DNA of 64,000 nucleotides from Eunapius fragilis (taxonomy: Eukaryota; Porifera; Demospongiae; Spongillida; Spongillidae). Of this stretch, positions 12,809 to 22,251 are shown in pieces. Numbering within the stretch: position 1 is the first letter of the stretch; the number at the start of each line of letters is the position of its first letter. The stretch is from contig OY811971.1 in assembly GCA_963681505.1 (NCBI GenBank), positions 24,087,036 to 24,151,035 on the forward strand. Direction: 5' to 3'. Made by a program: the position numbers and the translations under genes. Under the pieces are notes generated by a model, which ran no database searches, was not told the origin of the DNA, and saw only the letters and a program-made list of their open reading frames with translations.

Positions 12809-13831
12809 AAGTTAAGGACACGATCACCTGTAACACACGAGATCTCAACTACCACTCCCATTCGTACCTGGGATGGCCTGAGTTTCGAGGAAGCTGTCAT
12901 GAAGGTATAAGCAGTGCTTATATTAAACATTCACATTTTTCTCAAATTACCTAGAAGCTAGACAACTTAGAAAAGCAGCTGTACCCATCTCAACCAACTT
13001 CAAGAAACGGGGGGGAAGATAAGTTGGTATATAAAACACACTTGTAACTTTTTAATTAATTCCACAATACTCTGCAGTTGGATATAGTCGGGAATTCTAG
13101 CCCTACCACCAGCTTTGTACCTAAGGGGAAGAGACTATTTTCAAGTCCTGCTGGTTACAGCACTGAAGGTATGTTGTATACAACTAACTATACACGAATT
13201 TTATCACTTACTTAGAATTCACGAATGACAGCTCTCCGTCACTGAACGCAGATCGTCAAAGAGAGGGAAAAGGTTGCATTTTTTTTCAACGTTACATAAT
13301 TTTTATCCCTAATTCTTAATCAACAGGTTGTTGGCTCGGTAATCCAAATTCTCACTTAGAAGAAAAACAAAAAGTTTGGATACCTCTCGGCGATCCGGGG
13401 AAGGTGGATATGGCAGAAACCATTTCAAAAAACGCTCAACGACTGGCAGTCAACCTGCTCTCTGTGTTCTTCACTTGAGAAAAATTAGCGTCTGGAAACT
13501 GTACACTAGCTCCCAATAGAGAATTGCTGGATCAAAAGATAATCAAAGGAATTAGACGTAAGTTCAATTTTTCATATTCTTAATAACAAATTTTCATTTA
13601 CACTTACAAGAATTACACCATGCATGCACAGTACATTTGAAACACATCTACCCAATGACAACTACAAAAGATGAAGAGGAACGGTGGAAGAAAATCGTCC
13701 AAACCAGCATGAATGCAAAGTGCCGGAATAATCGCGCTGCTCTGAAGTTTGAGGCCCAGATCAGGAGGTCTACTGAATGTGGTCCAAAAGACTGCAGCAG
13801 TGAAACTTCATCCGAACCAGGGACTGATTAG
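12809..13831 (+). pseudogene. BEN-domain protein gene, six exons, one in-frame stop
   Basis: Exons 12809-12904, 12955-13026, 13078-13168, 13216-13272, 13327-13557 and 13632-13831 join in one frame with GT-AG introns of about 50-75 bases. Exons 5 and 6 encode a BEN-type domain: AQRLAVNLLSVFFT, the KLASGNCTLAPN segment, LLDQKIIKGIR, then HLKHIYP, and NAKCRNNRAALK at the end. BEN domains bind DNA or mediate protein contacts in chromatin and occur in viral and transposon proteins. A TGA at 13476-13478 lies inside the domain, so the gene is broken or this is a sequence error. The true 5' start was not found. It lies outside the CACTA element, so it may be a host gene or part of another element. 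Confidence 0.6.
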
Positions 13832-14601
13832 GGTGTGTATAGTGGACGTGTGTCTTGAGCTGCAAAGGAAAAAAAAAAAAAAAACATTTAAACAAGTTAT
13901 TTGTCAGAATGGTTACCGGGTGGTTCATTACATGAGTAAATTATTATTATTAAGATTAATTCACAAAAGAACGTCACGTGACAAAACGTTTGCCAGCGCT
14001 ATACGTATCGCATTAATCGTTATGGCGTCGTATTAATCGTTATCGCGTATCAAACTCTCACGATTTATCGCCGTACGCGTTAAATTCGGCAATTTCATCG
14101 CGATTTAGAGTATATTATCGCGATATTGCCGATTAAAGTCTATGCTACTGCGTAACCGTAATTAAGCGCGATTTCAGGCGTATAGCGCCTATTTTTTCTA
14201 CTCGGGATGGGCCGATCTAGTAACAACCTTTTGAGCTAGCAATGGATGAGACTTACAAAAGGCATCATTTACTTCACTTATAAGCTCACTATCCCTAAGA
14301 ATAGCTTTTTCAAGACCACCATTATACTCCATTAGTGCATGAGATTTGGGTTCATACAATGAGTAGCTATATGGGAGAAGGATATGGTAATTTTCATTTC
14401 ACCTATGGTTCTCAGGCCTTGCAACTGCAATTATATATTCATATAGTTGCAACATACATTCTACATGTACATGGCTAGACAAAGTTTAAGATAAGGAAGC
14501 CTTCAAATAAGGAAGCCTTTTTATACATCAGATTAAAACAATAGACACTACATTTGAGTCACAATGCATGCTTTACATGTGAAGTGAATGGTTTTGGCTG
14601 T
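13832..14601. other. Intergenic, no gene seen
   Basis: Contains a poly-A tract at 13869-13884 and a CG-rich block (13970-14200) dense in TATCGCG/CGCGATA motifs, suggesting a decayed repeat. No coding sequence. Confidence 0.35.
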
Positions 14602-14691
14602 GCATAGTCAGGCGGGCCCTACTACCGCGTTTGGTCAGGTAGTAGGGTGACAAGCCCGACCAAACGCGGTAGTAGGGCCGCCCGACTATGC
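14602..14691. repeat. Long hairpin with ~34-bp stem
   Basis: 14602-14637 (GCATAGTC, then GGCGGGCCCTACTACC, then GCGTTTGGTC) pairs almost perfectly with 14658-14691 across a 20-base loop. It sits in what would be an intron or downstream region of the minus-strand gene at 14745-15325. Confidence 0.75.
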
Positions 14692-14744
14692 TGCATGCAC
14701 AGCATTTTAATGTTAATACAACATGCCATAACATACCTTTGGGT

Positions 14745-15325
14745 GGTAGTGGTAGTTCTGTGACCCCTGCGGTACCTCGTCCTCTCGGAAGCACGTTTAG
14801 CCAATCGGACGCGGGGTCTTTCCAATACCGACTCCTTTTAGATGCTTTAATGGCAGATGAATTGTCCTCGTATTTCTGCCTGTTAGCAGCGCGGTTTCCC
14901 TCGAGGTCCTCTTCATATCGCCGCCTTTTAGCAGCACGGTTCTCCTCGAGGTCCTCTTCGTATCGCCGCCTTTTAGCAGCACGGTTCTCCTCGGGGTCCT
15001 CTTCATATCGCCGCCTTATAGCAGCACGGTTCTCCTCGAGGTCCTCTTCATATCACCGACTTTTAGCAGATCGCTTAGATTCGGGATCGACCTTGTAGCT
15101 GTCGCGTGCAGAGGCCTTCTTCTTTACGGAATTGGCCTTGTAGCTGTCGCGTACAGAGGCCTTCTTTTTTTCCGGATTGGCCTTGTAGAGTGCTCGGGGT
15201 TTAGCTTTGTTCTCGTCTTGCTTTTGGAGGTATTCCGCTCGTTGCTTAGATCTCTTCTTTTGATTACGTGAAAGAATTTTTAGAAAAACAACTTCACTAG
15301 CCAAAGTAACAACTAGGAACCCCAA
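14745..15325 (-). pseudogene. Remnant of a charged peptide-repeat protein
   Basis: On the minus strand, ~14-15-residue repeats follow each other: YKANPEKKKASVRDS, YKANSVKKKASARDS, YKVDPESKRSAKSR, then four copies of the YEEDLEENRAAKRRR type. A TGA at about 15051-15053 interrupts the series, and a one-base shift near 14820 is needed to read on to a Thr-rich end (RGHRTTTTTQ) that meets a GTATGT donor at 14745. Similar repeats are common at the N-termini of mobile-element proteins (Helitron-like and related) in sponges, as I recall. Function is unknown and the copy is broken. Confidence 0.5.
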
Positions 15326-15387
15326 ATAAAATTAAATTTAGTGCAGGTTAGAGTATTTATACCACCTAAAATTATTAATAAAAATCT

Positions 15388-15933
15388 GTTACTTGCAAGT
15401 TTGGGGGAGATGTAGTGGCACGCCACAATGCTCTGCGCAATGCTATTTTTGATTTTTGCAAGCGAGCCCTTCTGAACCCAAAATTGGAAGCAGGTGCAGG
15501 TTTGGGTCATGAAAGGAGACTAACTAGACCTGCAGACATACTCATCCCAAGCTGGTCCAATAGTGATAAGCCTGCAGCCATTGATGTGTCCATCACCTCT
15601 CCGCTTAAATCAAACATTTTGTCTGAAGCCGGTGTGGTGGCAGGTGCAGCAGCAAGGCAAACAGAAGAGAGAAAGCATATATCCAATGATACTATCTGCT
15701 CCGAATTGGGATGGAAGTGTGTACCATTAGTGGTGGAGACGTTTGGTGCTTGGGGAAGAACTGCAGGCCAGTTTTTTGGAGAACTCGCATCACGACTTGC
15801 GGCTCAAAGCCATTCCTCAAAGACTATAATGTTGAATAACATCTATGGGAGACTAAGCCTCACACTAGTTCGAGCCAATGCCCGTGCTTTCAATGCTAGG
15901 GTGGCTACAACAATGGACTTGCATGAAGGCTAG
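15388..15933 (+). pseudogene. Orphan retroelement-associated nuclease-like domain
   Basis: An open frame of about 180 residues reads VTCKFGGDVVARHNALR, then RPADILIPSW, AAIDVSI, LGWKCVPLVVET, GAWG and IYGRLSLTLVRANARA. I recognise this block as the C-terminal domain that follows reverse transcriptases in an invertebrate retroelement family. The PADI...AIDVSI spacing resembles a PD-(D/E)XK nuclease core, which is inference. Upstream in-frame stops at about 15370 and the absence of a reverse transcriptase show 5' truncation. Two stops directly before the Cys suggest the junction is at about 15385. A second, worse-preserved copy is at 35175-35395. Confidence 0.55.
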
Positions 15934-17695
15934 GGTAGTTTTGTGCAAGTTCGTGTGTAGTAACGTGTATTCATGTGCATTTATTTAATTAACGTTTAAT
16001 ATTTAAATACAGTATAAATAAAAATCTATTATTTATCATTATTAAATAGAACTTGATGTATGTGTGTCAATATGACATGTAGGGATAACGTGCCGGTATA
16101 TTTCGAAGCGATTGGTACTATTTCCGTTCTTCAAAACCGTTCGTAGTTCGAGTTATACCTTCCTAAGAAGAAGAATTAGAAGACGACGACGACGACGACG
16201 ACCAAGAATTATTTTAGGACTGGGCACGAGAAACAGGAAATTGTTTGTTTCTCTATAACTACACCGTTTTATGACACGGAACCAACGTAGAACTGTAGAT
16301 CGTTGTGCTCTCATTCCATCGCGATAAAGAGATATGCAATCCGTTTCTCCGTTGTCCCTCCAGACGTTAGTGAAGTTTTATTAATGACATTCATCAACCC
16401 TCAGCTGCCGCAGGTTCAGATTTATGAAATGTACGTCTACATAGTGTAGCTGGGGTACTGGTAAATTTCTAAATGCTGTAAAGTGTCAACTGGGCAAACC
16501 TGATCATACATACATCACAGACATTTGTCTGCAATGTCCATCTCACCTCATGGTGCCAGAGACCAGAAAGCAATTGATCTGTGATTGTTCTGTGTGGACA
16601 TGTGGCTAGGTTGTCATAAGTAATGCATTCGTAATGGGACACACACTAGCTTGCATGCATGGATTGCAAAGGTAAATAATTTAAAGTTATAATGATGCAA
16701 TTGAAAGTTTACAAATGTTCTTTGATACAGTCACACATGCATGCATAGACATCAGATTATAAAATTGTACCGGCACTCAATGAACTGGGATTGTACTCAG
16801 GTTAGCCAATTTTTGTTTAGTTTTAAAATAAACTGTGAGCTTATAGACATCATTGCACCAACATGGACACGAACAAGTCTGCATGAATAATGTCACAGGT
16901 AGGCCCCTGTTTGAAGTTCTTTGAATAATATTGTCTTACCAACAGCACTTGAATTGGTGAGTGTGAAAGGAGAACTCATGCATAATGCATATTACATCCA
17001 CATGCATGCATGCACGCAGTGGGCATTGCGCGGGGCAGGTATATGCATACGCTAGGGTGATCGGCAAACGCGCGGAACCTATAGCTGGCATGAGGACAAT
17101 ATGGAAATAGTCGACAACAGATTGTTTACTTTGCCAGGCACAACGAAGCGGCGCGCTCAAGTGAATTACATTTCAGGTAAAGGCGCCTTCAGCGGTGAAT
17201 CGCATTAGAGGGCAACGTGTTTGGTTTGTTAAGACCACGAACTCTACCTAATTACCATCGCACGCTCGGATATGAATTTCTAGAACACGTGAGGAGCATT
17301 AGCTTCTTAAAAAATTAGACCAATGTGGAGGGGAGTAAAAATAGCGCCAATCTGATACGCATGCGAGATCGCAACAATAAGTTGTGCGCATGCGAAACAA
17401 CATTGACAAGCAGGTCATATATTTATAGACCGAGCTACAAAAGTACAATTATCATTTTGAAGACAAGTGCAAGTAAGTCACAACCCCTAACCCTACCCGA
17501 GCGGAAAATGATCCATAACGACCATATACCATAGTGGTATATATACTCATATAATTACCCATGCATTGTGATAATAAATAGAGGTTGAATCTAAGCTATT
17601 AAGCTTACCAGCTTATACTCGACAACGAGCGCTTCGCCTGTATAGGTGGGTGGTGTCAAAACGCATAATAATATGCAAACGATGCAAAACCCCTG
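15934..17695. other. Intergenic, no gene seen
   Basis: A short (GAC)n run lies at about 16183-16201. Otherwise the sequence is unique-looking and AT-rich, with only short open frames and no recognisable protein. Confidence 0.4.
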
Positions 17696-18256
17696 ATGAG
17701 TAGCGAGGCGCATAGCCCCACGAAACATGTAGGGTTCAATGTAATGGCTATTAAGTCAGAGCATTTACAAATTTGCGTTTGTACACAGCCATTAAGGTTG
17801 ATGGAGTCTCAAAAAAGCTGGGCTGACTCCATGAATAAAGAAGGCAAAGAGATATCAAGATCTGAATATGATGTGAGCAAAGAGATATCAAGATCAGGAG
17901 ATGATGTGAGCAAAGAGATATCAAGATCTGAAGATGATGTGAGCAATAAGTACTCAAAAAAGAGAAAAATCGGTAAGACAAATACTAAATCCAATCAGAT
18001 AACTGATTGTCCCATCATGGATGAAATGGTTCAAGTGAAAGAATTGAAAAGGGAACTGGCAAGAAGCCCCTCCCCTACTCCAGGCCACACACCTAAAAAG
18101 GCGAAGAAACTACAATCGGTAGGAGACCACGGGCCCTCCATTGCCCAGAGTAATTTTACTCGATTGAGCCGCTCCCCCTATTCCCATTGCCAGGGTGCCG
18201 TAGTGGAGGACACCGATAAAGGAGACTGTTCTTTGGGTCCAACTAAAACCCCGTAA
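17696..18256 (+). CDS. Unrecognised hydrophilic protein frame with 33-bp internal repeats
   Basis: A 186-codon open frame. Residues ~50-82 hold three near-identical 11-residue repeats (SKEISRSEDDV), encoded by 33-bp tandem DNA repeats at about 17845-17945. This is followed by a basic patch (KKRKIGKT) and a Ser/Pro-rich segment (ARSPSPTPGHTPKKAKK) that looks like a nuclear, phosphorylatable tail. No domain or splice structure is clear. It may be part of a longer spliced gene or a chance frame. Confidence 0.25.
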   Translation: MSSEAHSPTKHVGFNVMAIKSEHLQICVCTQPLRLMESQKSWADSMNKEGKEISRSEYDVSKEISRSGDDVSKEISRSEDDVSNKYSKKRKIGKTNTKSNQITDCPIMDEMVQVKELKRELARSPSPTPGHTPKKAKKLQSVGDHGPSIAQSNFTRLSRSPYSHCQGAVVEDTDKGDCSLGPTKTP

Positions 18257-18478
18257 GATATTGTAGCTGGTTGTACCCTACATGTAGTTTCAGCCCCAGG
18301 TATCTGGTGTATTTGAATATTGGTGCATGAAAACTTCCCACACCATAATAGTCAACAAGGTGTGTGTGTGTGAGATTATTCATAGTCATGACAGCGACTA
18401 TTATTATATTCAAATGCACTGAGCTGAGTGCTTGTGACCTCGCTTTTAGGTGTCCAATGGTGAAGCTAGGTGACTGCT

Positions 18479-18489
18479 TTTTTTTTTTT

Positions 18490-18520
<31 letters not shown>

Positions 18521-18612
18521 TGTCGTTCGATGGAATACCTTATGGTACCGTAAAGTATTCAATCTCTGCATGTTCGAACCCCTCAACCACCCCCCCCCCC
18601 CCCCCCCCCCAT
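18479..18612. repeat. Homopolymer cluster: T, G and C tracts
   Basis: A T-run (18478-18498) passes directly into a G-run (18499-18520), with a long C-run at 18590-18610. The T/G and C tracts flank ~65 bases, resembling the G/C-tract MITE family, but no inverted ends are recognisable. Confidence 0.5.
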
Positions 18613-18705
18613 GCGTACGCCCATGTGTATTGATATACGTATATGTAGTTATGTTTTTAATTCAGTAGGCCCTATTCTTTACTCTTATCCAGACGCAAGC
18701 AGCTG

Positions 18706-19032
18706 ATGTGTGCACCAGCAAATAAAGAGCAGAAAGGAAGTGCGGCAGAACTAAGGACGCATGTGAACCGCAACCACAGTAAAAATCTGAGCTTTATTGT
18801 TCACTCTGGTGACAAAAATCCACACAAACATGGACACAATGCATTTGCTGATCCAAAAAATGAATACGACCCCAAGGCAGAAGAGGTCATTAAACAAGCT
18901 GAAGCCGCCAAGGTCATTGAACAAGCTGAAGCCGCCAAGGTCATTAAACAAGCTGAAGCCGCCAAGGTCATTAAACAAGCTGAAGCCGCCAAGGTCATTA
19001 AACAAGCTGAAGCCGCCGCAAAAAGACAATAA
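18706..19032 (+). CDS. Short frame with five Ala-rich 9-residue repeats
   Basis: A 108-codon frame ends with five tandem copies of KVIKQAEAA-type repeats (27-bp DNA unit at about 18880-19015), predicted to form an amphipathic helix. The N-terminal part (RTHVNRNHSKNL) has His pairs but no full zinc finger. An acceptor-like CTTATCCAG lies upstream, so this could be a terminal exon. Function unknown. Confidence 0.25.
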   Translation: MCAPANKEQKGSAAELRTHVNRNHSKNLSFIVHSGDKNPHKHGHNAFADPKNEYDPKAEEVIKQAEAAKVIEQAEAAKVIKQAEAAKVIKQAEAAKVIKQAEAAAKRQ

Positions 19033-19327
19033 AGGAACTTTGCTAAGACTTAATCTTTCTATTGAAGTATTGTGACAATGATTTGACAACGTCTCAGCTA
19101 GCGATATTTTTGAAAACTATATAGACTGGACACATACACGTACATGCGACGCGTCTTGAGTTACAAACGACAAAGAATGTATCAGCAATGCCAAACCAGA
19201 GACATGTAGGTAGAAATCTTGATTGCTGGAGAACTATATAGCATTGTGTTTTCCCTCATTGCTTGTCTCACATTGTCAACCGGACACTGTTTACTGCTCT
19301 CTCAAATAGATAATATTCATATTGTGG

Positions 19328-19470
19328 TTGTGGCACAACACCCCATGAAATATGGTCGGTGTCCAGAAAAGCATGACTTTTCAGTACATCATCTAATACT
19401 ATAATTATATGTACTTTCAAGTCATGTCTTTCTGGACACCGACCATACTTGACGGTGTCTTGTGCCACAA
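19328..19470. repeat. Short palindromic (MITE-like) element
   Basis: TTGTGGCACAA at the left end is repeated inverted at the right end. Inside, TATGGTCGGTGTCCAGAAA and further blocks also mirror. The arms are about 60 bases with several mismatches. No target duplication was seen. Confidence 0.6.
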
Positions 19471-20770
19471 CAAGGTTCTATATAGATTAGAAAATACGTA
19501 TATATGGCATACAGACGGCTGGTGCTGGGGATGGCCAATGATGGATGACATGTTCGAGTACTGCTTCCGAGCTGTGCTATGAACAAAATTAGAAATTGCA
19601 TTTCCATCGATTTATTAGCTATGCTGGATTCAATTTTCCTGAGATGCGAGTTGTATATTCCATTTTACACAAAGTATTCTTACTAGATATCAATTCTAGT
19701 TTTGTGTCTCATTACTGCAGAAATTCATTTCACACCCTATTTCGCTGCAGCAATGAAATGCTCTCCTGACTAGTGGGCATAATGGCACACTGTCTGCATT
19801 GACACCTACAGGCCCACTGTGTAAAAAGGGTTGTTATACTCGCCTGTATAACATTGTTATACAAGTAGTTATACAGCATTTGTTATACACATTGCGTATA
19901 ATTGTGTATTGTACTAATTACAAAACCACAGTGTAAAAATGGGTTGTACTCGCCTGTATATCCAAGTAACTGTTTTACACATTGTGCATAACTGCGTACA
20001 TGTGATGCTAATTTTATACCGTATCATAGCGAGGGCGTAATTCGTTGTTAATTGATCTATTGGCCATTAATAGTGGGCTATTTTTAATAAGAAAAATGGC
20101 TATACGCGTTCAGAAGTGTCAAACGAAGAAAATCGCGGAGGGAAAGCGTATATCTGGTTGGTCGGAGTTCTGGCTAAAATGTATATTCACATACTAGCTT
20201 AGTTTATGAATTACGCACATTTGAATTTCAATCGTCTACCGGTACTTGTATACAGTTCCGGTGATGATATGTGTGAAGCCAAAGAAATCACAAGTTGTGT
20301 AGGAGTGACCACTGCAATGTAAGCCAATGTAGTTTGTGCATTATTTATGGGTTGTACCATGTATATAAATTATTTATGGTTGTCATGCATATTATAATCA
20401 ATATTTACAAGTCACCTTTTGAAATGGGCTGATTTTAACTGTGGCAACCAGCTCAGTACATGCCCAGGGTCAGGCTACATATGCTGCATACGTGTGTGAT
20501 TGTGTGTGTGTATGTACACATGTGTATGTAATAGTAACATGTATAATATGTGTGTGCGTGTGTGTTTCAGTATGCTCAAGTTGTGTGTATTCTAGACCCT
20601 CACTGATTCAATGTTCCTGTTACATTGGTCATGATGTAATCTGTGCATCAAGCATGCAGGAATGGTGCTCTGAGTACATTGCATGTATATATGTGTTCTG
20701 ATTTATTGGTGAGACAAGAGTATGCCGTTTGACTATCTGATGCACATGAACAATTGCCTCCTTGGTAATA
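19471..20770. other. Intergenic with one imperfect ~120-bp tandem duplication
   Basis: The block GTGTAAAAAGGGTTGT...ACTCGCCTGTATA occurs at about 19815 and again near 19930, each followed by TTATACA-rich sequence. A weak TG-rich stretch lies at 20495-20565. No gene is supported. Confidence 0.4.
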
Positions 20771-20997
20771 ATGTGCTAACCTCATGCTGTCATCATGTGC
20801 TCACCTCATACTGTCATCATGTGCTCACCTCATGCTGTCATCATGTGCTCACCTCATGCTGTTATCATGCATGGTGACATGTGCTCACCTCATGCTGTCA
20901 TCATGAACTCACTCATGCTGTCATCATGTGCTAACCTCATGCTGTCATGTGCTCACCTCATGCTGTCATGTGCTCACCTCATACTGTCATCAGGTGC
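20771..20997. repeat. Minisatellite, 24-bp unit, about nine copies
   Basis: Units of ATGTGCTCACCTCATGCTGT plus CATC repeat with small deletions. Translations are repetitive and not a gene. Confidence 0.85.
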
Positions 20998-22081
20998 CTG
21001 ATAACTAGATGGTTTGGTATTTAATGCTAGCATCCTAATCACCTAATAATGTCTACTGAACCACATCACATGATCCTTGCATGCACACACATGAACACAT
21101 ACACATACTTGAAGAAGTTGCCAAGGGGTAATACACTCACACAGTTGTTCGGTATGGCTGCGTTGCCACACCCCATGATGAGGCTACCATGCATGAAGCA
21201 TGTAGCCACAGTCTTGATAACTGAGGCACTACTACCAAAGGGGAGTGTTGATTGACTAACTGTGGGCTGTTTGCACTGAAGTTTGATTGCTTTGGTGTCA
21301 CTCTGAAGTTTTTGTAGTTCACTGTGTGATGTTTAATTTTGATTTTTTTCAGTGCCAAATAGACCCAGGCAGCAATATGTTTTGGTACCTAGCTGTGTAG
21401 GCTTTCATTATTCTGTGAGCATTCTTACATGTAGTGGTTGCATTGCAGGACCTTTTGGCATGTGTGCAGCTACATACGTAGAGTACGCATGTGTGTATCT
21501 GTGTCCGCATGTCACTAGGGAAGGAAGCACAATTCTGTCAAGATGTGTGTATGCATGTGTCTGCATTTTATACCGGTATGTGCATGTGCATCCACATATG
21601 TTTACTTTTGTCTGTACGTGCTGTGTGAGTAGGTGAAGATGATGGAATGTGGTTTGAAAGAGGCCAATGTGATTTTGGAGCATTCAGAAAGAAAATGTGG
21701 CTTGGCAGCTTGGAGGTGGCACCAGAATTACTGCCATCGAGTAGCTGAGTGCACAAGAATCTATCCTTCTCAATAGTCTTCATCAAAATTGTATATATGG
21801 TATGTTTGCATGGTGTGATATCTTAAAATGATATGTTTTCACCCTGATAGGATCAAGCCTTACATCAATTGATCGAAACTGGATTTGATGTGAACTTACA
21901 TTTGTTGTATTGCTACATCTGTACATGTACATGTTGTGTTGTGAGACTAGCTGGGTGTAACTGAACTTTTCCATACATGTATATGTCATATTAATGTACA
22001 TACATAGAAGTCTTACAAAGGGGTGTGGCCATATAATTACTATATAGCAATGAACTCAGTACACTTCTATGTTCTAATAAG
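20998..22081. other. Intergenic, no gene seen
   Basis: Short open frames only. Nothing recognisable on either strand. Confidence 0.35.
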
Positions 22082-22130
22082 GTCATGTGCATCAAATGGA
22101 ATCAGGATAGAGGCCAGACCTGGTGTGCAT
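22082..22130 (+). repeat. Left remnant of the ~40-bp satellite interrupted by the gypsy insertion
   Basis: Reads GTGCATCAAATGGAATC then GGCCAGACCTGGTGTGCAT, the same unit as in 26255-26997. The gypsy element inserted directly after TGCAT at 22126-22130. Confidence 0.7.
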
Positions 22131-22221
22131 TGTGGTATTTACGATATATAATATATATTTTTTACAAGTGACACAATAATACATGCACGATATATATATC
22201 GTCCCATGGTCACGTGATTGC
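22131..22221 (-). repeat. 3' LTR of the decayed gypsy element
   Basis: Plus-strand text begins TGTGGTATTTACG and ends CACGTGATTGC. On the internal side lies a purine-rich AGAGGGGAAGATGTGG (minus strand), a plausible polypurine tract. Confidence 0.8.
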
Positions 22222-22251
22222 TCACGTTACCACATCACCACATCTTCCCCT

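Noticed and set aside
20771..20997. CRISPR-like array
   Set aside because: Units are contiguous 24-bp minisatellite copies without unique spacers, in eukaryotic DNA.
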